Assembly: GCA_963850195.1 (NCBI GenBank)
Contig: CAWKKD010000005.1
Location: 2,108,001-2,172,000 of the forward strand
DNA: 64,000 bases
Direction of reading: 5' to 3'
Source of the DNA: Actinoallomurus sp963850195
GTDB taxonomy: Bacteria; Actinomycetota; Actinomycetes; Streptosporangiales; Streptosporangiaceae
The position numbers were made by a program, and so were the translations under genes. This document shows, piece by piece, positions 26,832 to 35,178 of this stretch. The notes beneath the pieces are model-generated. The model was not told where the DNA came from. It was given only the letters and a program-made list of their open reading frames with translations, and did no database searches. The stretch's first letter is position 1. Each line of letters starts with the position of its first letter.

Positions 26832-27355
26832 TCGCGGTCGTCTCCGCCGTGGTCCGGCCCGAGGTCCCGATCGGTGATGGTCTTCGAAGCGTCAGACGCG
26901 TCAGCGAGGCCCGGCGCGGGGGCAGGGGCAGGGGCGGCGGGCAGGGCGGGCCACTCGCCCGAGGCGCGGTGCCGTCCCGAGGAGACCGGGTCCTCGTCGG
27001 TACGCGTCGTGAGCGGTGACCGCTCCCCAGTACGCCGGCGGTCGTCGCCGGCCAGGCGCCGGCGGGCCTCGGCGAGCTCCTGCTCGAGGACCGCGATCCG
27101 GGTGTCGCGCTCGGTCAGCTCCTGGGCGAACCGCTCCATCGCCTGGTCGGTGATCTGCTTGTGGTAGCCCCAGAGCCCCAGCGGCAGGTGCAGTAGCGCG
27201 GCGTCCGTACCGGCGACCGGCCGACGGCCGGGCAGCGCAAGCGGCGGGTGGTCGGGGTGTTCGGGGGCCAGTTCCCCGCCTCCGCCCACGGCCACGACGA
27301 CGATCGCGGCCAGTACGGCCACGGCGGCAAGGGCCACGGTGATGGTGACGAGCAC
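26828..27355 (-). CDS. DivIVA-like membrane coiled-coil protein
   Basis: A 175-residue protein: N-terminal membrane helix (about 3-24), a linker, then LHLPLGLWGYHKQITDQAM at about 55-73, which sits where DivIVA-domain proteins of this actinobacterial locus carry their RGY-x-xx-VD motif, and a coiled coil (about 73-105) before a disordered Pro/Ala tail. The match to DivIVA is weak and relies partly on gene order (beside the FolP-like gene). It would be a membrane-anchored scaffold at cell poles or septa (inference). Confidence 0.6.
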   Translation of the reverse strand: MLVTITVALAAVAVLAAIVVVAVGGGGELAPEHPDHPPLALPGRRPVAGTDAALLHLPLGLWGYHKQITDQAMERFAQELTERDTRIAVLEQELAEARRRLAGDDRRRTGERSPLTTRTDEDPVSSGRHRASGEWPALPAAPAPAPAPGLADASDASKTITDRDLGPDHGGDDRE

Positions 27356-27452
27356 GATCGGGCTCCTATCTTCTCCTCCGACCTTCCGATCGTGTCACAA
27401 CCAGACAGTGGAGATCCCCCGCAGCCGTCATCCGCGCGCCCGCCACATGCCC

Positions 27453-27484
27453 GGAGGGCCGTCCCCGATCGGGGACGGCCCTCC
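27453..27484. terminator. Perfect 32-bp GC-rich palindrome
   Basis: GGAGGGCCGTCCCC and its exact complement GGGGACGGCCCTCC meet at a GATC centre, a 14-bp arm with a 4-base loop and AATTT on the plus side. It stands between the small minus-strand frame at 27602 and the DivIVA operon, so it may stop transcription into that operon. Confidence 0.6.
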
Positions 27485-27601
27485 AATTTCGCCACGGCCG
27501 CACCGCCGTAGCCGCTCATTCGCGGACCGGGAAATGGCGTCCGTTTCCGTCGACGTTGGAGATGAGGCTCCAGCCGTAGAAACCGGCGCCGCGGGTTCCG
27601 G

Positions 27602-27763
27602 TTAAATGGTGCCGCCATTGTTCATCGCGGACTCCGCGATCGGAGTCGTTGACGACCGCGACGGGGTCACAGGCCCCGGACCCGTGCCGATGGTGACCGT
27701 AACCCCTCCCCCTAGCAGTGCCGTCGCCCCGAACGTCGCGGTGGTGTTCCGCTTGAACGTCAT
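27602..27763 (-). CDS. Putative 53-residue small protein
   Basis: ATG 27763 to TAA 27604-27602. The product starts MTFKRNTTATFGATALLGGG, continues with a Gly/Thr/Pro stretch and ends SAMNNGGTI; Ser/Thr-rich, no Cys. A TTGACG box with a CACGAT box 17 bases on lies upstream on the same strand (about 27860-27830), but the ribosome site is weak (GGTGATGGC). I do not recognise it. The hydrophobic centre could be a poor signal peptide. Low confidence that it is a gene. Confidence 0.3.
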   Translation of the reverse strand: MTFKRNTTATFGATALLGGGVTVTIGTGPGPVTPSRSSTTPIAESAMNNGGTI

Positions 27764-27952
27764 GCCATCACCACGATGCACGGTCCCCCGAGACGGATTC
27801 CACCGCCATTCCCTTGACCGAGATAAATCGTGGCACGCGCGGTAATTAGCGTCAAATACCCGTTTTGGGCGGTTGAAATACCTTTGCGATATTGATCCCG
27901 GTTCGGCACCGTCGCTCGTACGGGCCCGGGACGGTGTGCCACGATCGGCGGC

Positions 27953-28477
27953 ATGGAGTTGCGTCTCGGGGGCCGCGCGTTCACCGATGGAGAGTTCGCG
28001 ATCATGGCGAGCGGGGTCGTCGACGACGCCGACATCGCGGAGATCGACGCCGACCCCGAGACGGTACGCACGGTGCGCGCGGCCCATCCCCTGATGCCCA
28101 TCGCGGTCGCGCCGGCCGGCGACGAGCAGGCCGGCGCCTGCGTACGCGCCGGTGCCGACCTGCTGATCGGCGGCGCGTACGCGTCGGTGGCCGCCGCGAC
28201 CGGGGCCGCCGCGCTGTGCGAGACGCCCGAGCAGGCCGAGGGCCTGCGCGCGGACGGACGGCTCGTGCGCGCGTACGTGCCCGGCGACGTGACGGCCCTC
28301 GCCGGACACGCGATCTTCGTCGACGAGCCGTCGGCCGCCCTCGTCTCGGTGTACGCCTGGCTAGGCGCACGGGTGTTCCGCACCGGCGACCCGGCCGAGA
28401 CCCGGCAGGTCCTGGACATGGTCGCCTCGATCAGGGGAACCCGCCCCCCGGCAACCGTCCGCCGCGGCCTCGCCTAA
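27953..28477 (+). CDS. Dihydropteroate-synthase-like (FolP2-related) short protein
   Basis: A 174-residue protein standing where actinobacteria have folP2, between the DivIVA-like and LOG genes. The C-terminal part (ALVSVYAWLGARVFRTGD, then ETRQVLDMVASIRG) resembles the last helices of FolP, including an RTGD in place of RVHD, and AGADLLIGGAY resembles its central AGADxIND segment. It lacks the FolP N-terminus (NVTPDSFSDGG) and the pterin-binding residues, so it is probably not a working dihydropteroate synthase. The mycobacterial FolP2 also lacks that activity. Confidence 0.5.
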   Translation: MELRLGGRAFTDGEFAIMASGVVDDADIAEIDADPETVRTVRAAHPLMPIAVAPAGDEQAGACVRAGADLLIGGAYASVAAATGAAALCETPEQAEGLRADGRLVRAYVPGDVTALAGHAIFVDEPSAALVSVYAWLGARVFRTGDPAETRQVLDMVASIRGTRPPATVRRGLA

Positions 28478-28478
28478 C

Positions 28479-28536
28479 GGCGTGTCTGTCAGATCCCTGT
28501 CCGGCTGCGCGAGGAACGCGATCTATCAGACACGCC
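28479..28536. repeat. Short palindromic member of the dispersed repeat family
   Basis: Ends GGCGTGTCTG (28479-28488) and CAGACACGCC (28527-28536) are exact inverted repeats; extended to 17 bp with two mismatches they enclose CCTGTCCGGCTGCGCGA. The same left end and core occur at 38807. It begins two bases after the stop of the FolP-like gene and ends 11 bp before the stop of the convergent LOG gene, so it is placed to act as a bidirectional terminator. Confidence 0.75.
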
Positions 28537-28547
28537 CCAGCTCCGAT

Positions 28548-29132
28548 TTACGGCTCGGACTCGAGATAGTCCTCGGCGGTGGGCCGCACCGGCACGGGCG
28601 TACGCTCGAGGTGGTCGAAGGCGCCCGGGACGGAGGCGGTCCAGCCGATCGCGTCGAAGATCTTCGGCCGGGCGAATCCCTCGTCGAGCAGGTGGGTCAT
28701 GAGCTGCCGCAGCGGGTCGTACAGGCCGTAGGGGTCGAGGATCACGATCGGCTTCTCGTGCATGCCGAGCACGCGCGAGGTCCAGATCTCGAACAGCTCC
28801 TCGAGCGTGCCGAGCCCGCCGGGCAGAACGAGGAACGCGTCGGAGCGGGCGTCCATCTCGCCCTTGCGCGAGCGCATGTCCTCGGTCACGATCAGCTCGC
28901 CGTTGTCCTCGTCGGCGACCTCGACCTCGACCAGGGCCTTCGGGATGACGCCGATGGTCTTGGCGCCGCCCTCACGCGCGGCGCGGGCGACCGCGCCCAT
29001 GCTGGAGACGGTCGCGCCGCCGCTGACGAGCGTGTGGCCACGACGGGCCAGCTCGGTGCCCGCCTCGGCGGCGAGGTCGACGTAGCGGCCGTCGATCCGG
29101 CCGCTGGACGAGCAGAAAACGCAGATCCGCAT
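28548..29132 (-). CDS. LOG-family (TIGR00730) cytokinin-riboside-monophosphate hydrolase-like
   Basis: A 194-residue Rossmann-like protein. Seen: MRICVFCSSSGRID, the phosphate loop SGGATVSSMGAVARAA, and the LOG signature LPGGLGTLEELFE (about 102-114). LOG enzymes hydrolyse N6-modified AMP or AMP to base and ribose-5-phosphate. The ATG overlaps the TGA of the longer LOG gene upstream by one base (TGATG), so the two are co-translated. Position next to dapE is conserved in actinobacteria. Confidence 0.87.
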   Translation of the reverse strand: MRICVFCSSSGRIDGRYVDLAAEAGTELARRGHTLVSGGATVSSMGAVARAAREGGAKTIGVIPKALVEVEVADEDNGELIVTEDMRSRKGEMDARSDAFLVLPGGLGTLEELFEIWTSRVLGMHEKPIVILDPYGLYDPLRQLMTHLLDEGFARPKIFDAIGWTASVPGAFDHLERTPVPVRPTAEDYLESEP

Positions 29133-29938
29133 CAGGAACCGTTCCCTCCGGACTCGAGGAGGTCCTCGTGGACCAGCTCTTCCTCGACCTCGCGCTCACG
29201 CGAGTCGTGCGCGCGCCTGATGATCCGTACGACCTCGACCGGGTCGTCGGTCACGTCGATCAGCTCCAGATCGTGGGCGGCGATCTTTCCGCTGGACGCC
29301 ATCCGGTCCTTGATCCAGTCGATCAGGCCGCCCCAGAACTCCGTGCCGACCAGCACGATCGGGAAGCGGGTGATCTTCGTGGTCTGCACGAGCGTGACGG
29401 CCTCGAACAGCTCGTCGAGGGTGCCGAACCCGCCCGGTAGTACGACGAAGGCCTCCGAGTACTTCACGAACATCGTCTTGCGGACGAAGAAGTAACGGAA
29501 CTCGATGCCGACGTCGATGTAGTCGTTCAGGCTCTGCTCGAAGGGCAGCTCGATGCCGAGCCCGACCGACTGGCCGCCGGCCACCGAGGCGCCCTTGTTC
29601 GCGGCCTCCATGATTCCCGGGCCACCGCCCGTGATCACCGAGTAGCCGGCCTCGGCCAGCACCCTGCCGATCTTCTCGGCGAGCACGTACTCCTCCGTGC
29701 CCGGCTTGGTGCGGGCGGAGCCGAAGACGCTGACCCCCTTCGGGAGGTCGGCGAGCAGCCCGAATCCCTCGACGAACTCCGCCTGGATGCGGAGCACCCG
29801 CCACGGGTCGGTGTGCACCCAGTCGGAGGGTTCGCGCGTGTCGAGGAGCCGTTGGTCGGTGGTTGTCGGGGGGACCGCCTTGCCGCGGAGGGTCACCGGG
29901 CCCTGCCGCCGCTTGTGCGGCACCTGATCAGGTCGCAT
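29132..29938 (-). CDS. LOG-family (TIGR00730) protein, long form
   Basis: A 268-residue protein with about 70 extra N-terminal residues before the Rossmann core. Seen: VSVFGSARTKPGTEEYVLA, TGGGPGIMEAANKGA, and LPGGFGTLDELFE (the PGGxGTxxE signature). It is a paralogue of the downstream LOG protein rather than a recent copy. In M. tuberculosis the corresponding LOG (Rv1205) is degraded by the Pup-proteasome. The first ATG at 29938 was used; conserved sequence starts after residue 25, so a shorter start is possible. Confidence 0.85.
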   Translation of the reverse strand: MRPDQVPHKRRQGPVTLRGKAVPPTTTDQRLLDTREPSDWVHTDPWRVLRIQAEFVEGFGLLADLPKGVSVFGSARTKPGTEEYVLAEKIGRVLAEAGYSVITGGGPGIMEAANKGASVAGGQSVGLGIELPFEQSLNDYIDVGIEFRYFFVRKTMFVKYSEAFVVLPGGFGTLDELFEAVTLVQTTKITRFPIVLVGTEFWGGLIDWIKDRMASSGKIAAHDLELIDVTDDPVEVVRIIRRAHDSREREVEEELVHEDLLESGGNGS

Positions 29939-30056
29939 TCCCTAACCGTAAGACAGCGGGGCAAGCGGATTACCGAGGAGCGCCGAGGCGTCATCCGCGC
30001 GCCGCGCAACGTACGAACGCCGCTAACGATCACCAGGGCGCGTGCAAGGGCGTGTT

Positions 30057-30446
30057 CTAGGGCCGGACGCACTCGAGACGTTCGTAGACGTCGATCTTGT
30101 AGTCGATCAGCTCGAGGTCACGCCGGGACTGCTCCAGGCGCGCGACGACCTCCGCGCGGTGGGCCACCAGCAGCGCCTTGCGCTCGGCGGCGGTCGGGTC
30201 GCCCTCGCGCGCCAGCTCGGCGTACCGCAGCATCGTGGCGATCGGCATGCCGGTGGCGCGCAGCCGCGTGAGCAGGTTGATCCAGTCGAGGTCGCGGTCG
30301 GTGTAGCGGCGGTGGCCGCTCGCGGCGCGCTCCGGCGGCTCCCGCAGGGCTCCGATGCGTTCGTAGTAACGGAGCGTGTGCGTGGAGACGCCGGTGCGCT
30401 CGGCGGCCTCCGCGATGGTGAGTCCCTCGGTCGCGGTCTGCGTCAT
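30057..30446 (-). CDS. MerR-family transcriptional regulator, small
   Basis: A 129-residue regulator: HTH at about 9-75 (LTIAEAAERTGVSTHTLRYYERIGAL, SGHRRYTDRDLDWI) and a C-terminal coiled-coil (about 80-120) with a single Cys near the end, so no metal-binding cluster. It belongs to the short, ligand-poor MerR group with unknown signals. It follows dapE by 24 bp on the same strand and may be co-transcribed with it; no MerR-type 19-bp-spacer promoter is seen. Confidence 0.87.
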   Translation of the reverse strand: MTQTATEGLTIAEAAERTGVSTHTLRYYERIGALREPPERAASGHRRYTDRDLDWINLLTRLRATGMPIATMLRYAELAREGDPTAAERKALLVAHRAEVVARLEQSRRDLELIDYKIDVYERLECVRP

Positions 30447-30470
30447 GCCTCCACCCTCACACGGAACGGC

Positions 30471-31535
30471 TCAGGACGTGAGCCAGGCCCGCATCCGTTC
30501 CTCGCTCGCGAAGACCCGCGGGATCTCGACGTACTCGTCGCGGGTGTGGGACAGGCTCGGCTCTCCGGGCCCGAAGTTGACGGCGGGCACGCCCAGCTCG
30601 GAGAAGCGCGCGACGTCGGTCCAGCCGAACTTGGCGCGCGGCTCCTCGCCCGGGACGCTCACCGCCGCGACGAACGCCTCGGCCGCCGGATGCGTCAGGC
30701 CGGGGCGCGCGCCGGGCGCGCCGTCGACGACCCGCACGTCGTAGCCGCCGAAGACCTCGCGCAGGTGCTTCTCCGCGTCGCCGAGCGACTTGTCCGGCGC
30801 GAACCGGTAGTTCACCGTCACGACGCACTCGTCGGGGATCACGTTGCCGGCGACTCCGCCGCTGACGTAGACCGCGTTGAGCCCCTCGTGGAACTCCAGG
30901 CCGTCGACGACCGGACGGCTCGGCTCGTACGCGCGCAGAATGTCGAGCACCGCACCGGCGTTGTGGATGGCGTTGGAGCCCATCCAGGAGCGTGCGCTGT
31001 GCGCGCGCTCGCCGCTCGCCGTGACGTCGACGCGGATCGTGCCCTGGCAGCCGCCCTCGACGAGGCCACCGGACGGCTCCATGAGCACCGCGAACTCGGC
31101 GGCGAGCAGCTCGGGCCGCGTCACGCCGATGCGCTTGAGCCCGTTGCGCGCCTCCTCGACCTCTTCGCACTCGTAGAAGAAGTAGGTCACGTCGCGGTTG
31201 GTCTCGGGCAGCGTGGCCAGCTTGAGCTGTACGGCGACGCCGGCCTTCATGTCGCCGGTGCCGCAGCCGTAGAGACGGTCGCCCTCCACGCGCGAGGGCA
31301 GGTTGCCGTTGATCGGCACGGTGTCGAGGTGCCCCGCGATCACGACGCGCTCGGCGCGTCCCTGCGACGTCCGCGCGATCACGGTGTCGCCGTCGCGTTC
31401 GACGGTCAGGTGGGGCAGCGCGCGGAGCGCCTCCTCCACCGCGTCGGCGAGCGCCTTCTCGTTGCCGCTCACGGATTCGATGTCGACGAGTGCCGCCGTG
31501 AGGGTCACGACGTCCTGGGTCAGATCAAGCCGCAT
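30471..31535 (-). CDS. dapE: Succinyl-diaminopimelate desuccinylase
   Basis: A 354-residue M20 di-zinc amidohydrolase that releases LL-diaminopimelate from its N-succinyl form for lysine and peptidoglycan. Seen: AGHLDTVP (first zinc ligand), GTGDMKAGVAV (bridging Asp), FYECEEVEEARNG (catalytic Glu) and LMEPSGG, with the dimerisation insert around 175-290. dapD (35231) and dapC (40137) lie in the same window, covering three consecutive steps of the succinylase branch. Divergent from the exported amidase with 210 bp between. Confidence 0.92.
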   Translation of the reverse strand: MRLDLTQDVVTLTAALVDIESVSGNEKALADAVEEALRALPHLTVERDGDTVIARTSQGRAERVVIAGHLDTVPINGNLPSRVEGDRLYGCGTGDMKAGVAVQLKLATLPETNRDVTYFFYECEEVEEARNGLKRIGVTRPELLAAEFAVLMEPSGGLVEGGCQGTIRVDVTASGERAHSARSWMGSNAIHNAGAVLDILRAYEPSRPVVDGLEFHEGLNAVYVSGGVAGNVIPDECVVTVNYRFAPDKSLGDAEKHLREVFGGYDVRVVDGAPGARPGLTHPAAEAFVAAVSVPGEEPRAKFGWTDVARFSELGVPAVNFGPGEPSLSHTRDEYVEIPRVFASEERMRAWLTS

Positions 31536-31745
31536 GGCGCTCGAGCCTACGCCAGCGGTGCCCGGATCCGGCCACGAGCCCCGCTGCTTACGGTGCCTTT
31601 ACGGCACTTCTGACCAGTGGTGACTTCTCGAACTGCCAACGGAAATCCGATTGTTCGGAGAATTTTCCACCTTCTCTAAAGTTACTACGTAGGATATTTA
31701 CCAATCGGGAGCGGAACTACCGTCCACCGCAGGGAGTCCCCCGAC

Positions 31746-32516
31746 ATGCCCGACAATTCGGCCCTCGGTCGCCGCGAACTGATGGTTCGAGCGGCCGCCA
31801 TCGCCGGCGGTGCAGCACTGCTGGGTGCCGCCGACCTCACCCGCCCGCGATCCGCGCACGCCGCCAGTGCGCCCCGCGTCTACACCCGCGCGGAGTGGAG
31901 CGCCCGCCCGCCCACGTCCCCGGCAGAGATCATCAACGCCCCGGACCATCTGGTCGTGCACCACATGGCCTTCCCGAACTCCACCGACTACTCGCAGGCC
32001 CACGCGTTCCAGCTTTCGCGTGACTGCCAGGACCTCCACATGGACACCAACGGCTGGGCCGACACGGGCCAGCAGCTCACGATCAGCCGTGGTGGCTACG
32101 TCATGGAGGGCCGCAACCGCAGCCTCGAGGCCATCGCTCAGGGCAAGAACGTGATGGGCGCCCAGGTCGCCAACGAGAACGGCCACACGCTCGGCATCGA
32201 GAACGAGGGCACCTACACGAGCGTCCAGCCGCCGGTCGCGCTCTGGAACTCCCTCGTCGACACGCTCGCCTGGCTGTGCGGCGTGTACGGGCTCGACCCG
32301 CACGCCTCGATCCTCGGCCACCGGGACTACAACCCCACCACCGAGTGCCCGGGCACCGCCTTCTACAGCAAGCTCGACATGCTCCGCGACGACGTCGCCG
32401 CGAAGGTCGGCCTGGCCAGGATCGGGCACGTCTCCCCCACCGTCCGGTCGAACCTGCCCGGACCGAAGTCGCTCGGCGACCACGGCCCCGCCGTCGGCCC
32501 GCGCGACTCCCGCTGA
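31746..32516 (+). CDS. Exported N-acetylmuramoyl-L-alanine amidase (PGRP/Amidase_2 fold)
   Basis: A 256-residue exported amidase. The signal has LGRREL before a hydrophobic stretch and an AHAA cleavage site, compatible with Tat export. The mature domain is PGRP-like: VYTRAEWSARPP, zinc ligand His in LVVHHMAF, and the second ligand pair in GHRDYNPTTECPG (His and Cys). It cleaves the lactyl-Ala bond in peptidoglycan. It heads a cassette with three GH25 muramidases, 40 bp before the first; an AT-rich leader with CTACGTAG precedes it. Confidence 0.87.
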   Translation: MPDNSALGRRELMVRAAAIAGGAALLGAADLTRPRSAHAASAPRVYTRAEWSARPPTSPAEIINAPDHLVVHHMAFPNSTDYSQAHAFQLSRDCQDLHMDTNGWADTGQQLTISRGGYVMEGRNRSLEAIAQGKNVMGAQVANENGHTLGIENEGTYTSVQPPVALWNSLVDTLAWLCGVYGLDPHASILGHRDYNPTTECPGTAFYSKLDMLRDDVAAKVGLARIGHVSPTVRSNLPGPKSLGDHGPAVGPRDSR

Positions 32517-32556
32517 AGTCATCCCCAACGCCACGGCCTAAGCCCCAGGAGGAACA

Positions 32557-33387
32557 GTGGCAGCTTCGCGTAAGAGCATCACCCGTCGATTGAGTACCGT
32601 CGCGGCGGTGGCCGCGCTGACCGGGGGCGCGCTCGCCGCGGGCCCCTCGGCAGGCGCGACCGTCAACCCGATCACGCACCCGGACCAGGACCACATGGGC
32701 TCCGGGCTCGCCCTGCGCACCTCGTCCTCGAGCGCGCTCACCCCGCTGGTCGCGGGCCTGCCCGGCCTCGACGTCGCCAGCTACCAGGGCAACGTCAACT
32801 GGAGTTCGGTCAAGAGCAACGGCGCGAAGTTCGCCTACGTCAAGGCCACCGAGGGCACGTCTTACCAGAACCCGTACTTCGCCCAGCAGTACAACGGTTC
32901 CTACAACGTCGGCCTGATCCGTGGCGCGTACCACTTCGCCACGCCGAACACCTCCAGCGGCGCCTCGCAGGCCGACTACTTCGCCGCCCACGGCGGCGGC
33001 TGGTCCAAGGACCACAAGACGCTGCCCGGCGCGCTCGACATCGAGTACAACCCGTACGGCGCGACCTGCTACGGCCTCAGCCAGGCGTCGATGCGCAGCT
33101 GGATCCACGCGTTCGCGAACGAGTACCACGCCAAGACCGGCCGCTGGACGGTCATTTACTCGACTCTCGACTGGTGGACGAGTTGCACCGGCAACACTGA
33201 CGCGACCTTCGCCAACAACGACCCGTTCTGGATCGCTCGCTACTCGAGCTCCGCCGGCGCGGTGCCGAAGGGGTACGGCACGTACACCATCTGGCAGCAC
33301 GCCTCCAGCGGGACCTTCCCCGGTGACCAGGACGTGTTCAACGGTTCGGCAGACCGTCTGCTGGCGCTGGCCGACAACACTCCCTGA
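32557..33387 (+). CDS. Exported GH25 muramidase, copy 1
   Basis: A 276-residue exported lysozyme of the Chalaropsis type, which cuts the MurNAc-GlcNAc bond. Signal peptide to about 35, a short linker with ITHPDQDHMGS, then the GH25 barrel: GLDVASYQGNVNW (catalytic-face Asp), VKATEGTSY, GAYHFATP and the DIEYNPYG motif with Asp/Glu catalysts. GTG start with AGGAGGA upstream. Copies 2 and 3 follow directly; this one is the most divergent in its signal peptide. Confidence 0.92.
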   Translation: MAASRKSITRRLSTVAAVAALTGGALAAGPSAGATVNPITHPDQDHMGSGLALRTSSSSALTPLVAGLPGLDVASYQGNVNWSSVKSNGAKFAYVKATEGTSYQNPYFAQQYNGSYNVGLIRGAYHFATPNTSSGASQADYFAAHGGGWSKDHKTLPGALDIEYNPYGATCYGLSQASMRSWIHAFANEYHAKTGRWTVIYSTLDWWTSCTGNTDATFANNDPFWIARYSSSAGAVPKGYGTYTIWQHASSGTFPGDQDVFNGSADRLLALADNTP

Positions 33388-33400
33388 CCATCGCACACGT

Positions 33401-33439
33401 GTGAGGGGCTCCTCCAACCGCTCCCTCGGGGCCCCTCAC
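33401..33439 (+). terminator. Hairpin between muramidase copies 1 and 2
   Basis: GTGAGGGGC (33401-33409) and GCCCCTCAC (33431-33439) form a 9-bp stem with a 21-base loop, with no T-tract. It could attenuate read-through into copy 2 or protect the copy 1 mRNA. Confidence 0.45.
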
Positions 33440-33463
33440 CACCCCGCACCCCCAAGGAAGACG

Positions 33464-34264
33464 ATGCACCCCCGCAGCATCTTCACCGCGTTCGCAGCGG
33501 CAGTCCTGGCCCTCGGATCCGCCTCGGCGGCCGTGGCCGCACCCTCGGCCGACGCGAACTCCCGGATCACCCACCCCGGCAGCGACCACATGGGTTCCAC
33601 GATCGCCGCCCACGAGCACGCGGTACGGCCCCTCGTCGACGGGCCGACCGGGATCGACGTCTCGAGCCACCAGGGCGACGTCGACTGGAACGCCGTCAAG
33701 GCCGGCGGCGCGTCGTTCGCGTACGCCAAGGCCACCGAGGGCACGGGCTACACCAACCCGAACTTCGCGCAGCAGTACAACGGCTCGTACGGCGTCGGGC
33801 TGGTGCGCGGCGCGTACCACTTCGCGCTGCCGGACTCCTCGGGCGGCGCCGCCCAGGCGGACTACTTCGCCGACCACGGCGGCGGCTGGTCGGCCGACAA
33901 CCAGACCCTGCCCGGCCTGCTCGACATCGAGTACAACCCGTACGGCGCGACCTGCTACGGCCTCAGCCAGGCGTCGATGACGAGCTGGATCGCCGACTTC
34001 CTGAACGAGTACCAGGCGCGTACGGGCCGCTGGGCGGTCATCTACACGACCACCGACTGGTGGACGTCCTGCACCGGCAACGCCGGTGACTTCGGCGCCA
34101 ACGACCCGCTGTTCATCGCGAACTACAACGGCAGCCCGGGCACGCTTCCGGCCGGCTGGGGCACCTACACGTTCTGGCAGTACGCCGACAGCGGCAGCCT
34201 GCCCGGCGACCAGGACGTGTTCAACGGTTCGCAGGACGGCCTCGTGGCCCTCGCCAACGGCTGA
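33464..34264 (+). CDS. Exported GH25 muramidase, copy 2
   Basis: A 266-residue paralogue of copies 1 and 3. The signal peptide (FTAFAAAVLALGSASAAVAA) is nearly the same as in copy 3. The pre-domain motif ITHPGSDHMGS, then GIDVSSHQGDVDW, AKATEGTGY and DIEYNPYG retain all catalytic positions. It lacks the NNTP ending of copies 1 and 3 and stops at VALANG. AAGGAAG lies before the ATG. Secreted to the wall. Confidence 0.92.
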   Translation: MHPRSIFTAFAAAVLALGSASAAVAAPSADANSRITHPGSDHMGSTIAAHEHAVRPLVDGPTGIDVSSHQGDVDWNAVKAGGASFAYAKATEGTGYTNPNFAQQYNGSYGVGLVRGAYHFALPDSSGGAAQADYFADHGGGWSADNQTLPGLLDIEYNPYGATCYGLSQASMTSWIADFLNEYQARTGRWAVIYTTTDWWTSCTGNAGDFGANDPLFIANYNGSPGTLPAGWGTYTFWQYADSGSLPGDQDVFNGSQDGLVALANG

Positions 34265-34331
34265 TTCTCCGCGCGCGGGGATCAGCCTCGCGCGTGACGT
34301 CCCTCCGTCCAACCAACGCAAGGAGAAAGAG

Positions 34332-35162
34332 ATGTCCCCCCGCATTCTCCTCACCGCGTTCGCGGCGGCCGTGCTGGCCTGCGGATCGGCCTCGGCGGCC
34401 GTCGCAGCGCCCGTCCACGCCGCCCCGGCCAAGGCCGCGAACCACATCACCCACCCCGAGCGCGACTACATGGGCTCCACGGTCCGCGCGCACGAGGGCG
34501 CCTCGCAGAAGGTCGTCAAGCCCCTCGTCGACGGCCTGCCCGGCCTCGACGTCAGCGGCTGGCAGCCGGGCATCGACTGGAACTCGGTCAGGGCCAACGG
34601 CGCACAGTTCGCCTACATCAAGGCCACCGAGGCCACGACGTACACGAGCCCGGAGTTCAGCAACCAGTACATCGGCGCGTACAACGTCGGCATCGTCCGC
34701 GGCGCGTACCACTTCGCCACGCCGGACACCTCCAGCGGCGCGACCCAGGCCGACTTCTTCGCCGACCACGGCGGCGCCTGGTCGGCCGACGGCCTCACGC
34801 TGCCCGGCATGCTCGACATCGAGTACAACCCCTACGGCGCCACGTGCTACGGCCTCGACCAGGGCTCGATGGTGAACTGGATCTCGGACTTCGTGAACGA
34901 GTACCACAACCGTACGGGCCGCTGGGCGACGATCTACAGCACCACCGACTGGTGGACCACCTGCACGGGCAACAACGGCGGCTTCGGCGGCAACGACCCG
35001 CTGTTCGTCGCCAACTACAACGGGACCCCGAACCCGCTCCCGGCCGGCTGGGGCTTCTACACCTTCTGGCAGTTCGCCGACAGCGGCACGTTCCCGGGTG
35101 ACCAGGACGTGTTCAACGGCACGCCCGACCGCCTGGTCGCGCTGGCGAACAACACTCCCTAG
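34332..35162 (+). CDS. Exported GH25 muramidase, copy 3
   Basis: A 276-residue paralogue. Signal peptide to about 28, ITHPERDYMGS, then GLDVSGWQPGIDW, IKATEATTY and DIEYNPYG; the catalytic Asp/Glu are kept, although the usual KATEG is KATEA. AAGGAGA precedes the ATG. A strong terminator follows after 16 bp, closing the four-gene wall-lytic cassette. Confidence 0.92.
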   Translation: MSPRILLTAFAAAVLACGSASAAVAAPVHAAPAKAANHITHPERDYMGSTVRAHEGASQKVVKPLVDGLPGLDVSGWQPGIDWNSVRANGAQFAYIKATEATTYTSPEFSNQYIGAYNVGIVRGAYHFATPDTSSGATQADFFADHGGAWSADGLTLPGMLDIEYNPYGATCYGLDQGSMVNWISDFVNEYHNRTGRWATIYSTTDWWTTCTGNNGGFGGNDPLFVANYNGTPNPLPAGWGFYTFWQFADSGTFPGDQDVFNGTPDRLVALANNTP

Positions 35163-35178
35163 ACCGTAGGGGTACGGC

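Noticed and set aside
31536..31745. ydaO (cyclic di-AMP) riboswitch before the amidase/GH25 cassette
   Set aside because: Such switches often precede wall hydrolase genes, but I find none of the conserved ydaO elements in this 210-bp leader.
31746..35162. Prophage lysis module
   Set aside because: The amidase and GH25 enzymes have signal peptides and no holin, structural or integrase genes are near; flanking genes are chromosomal dap genes.
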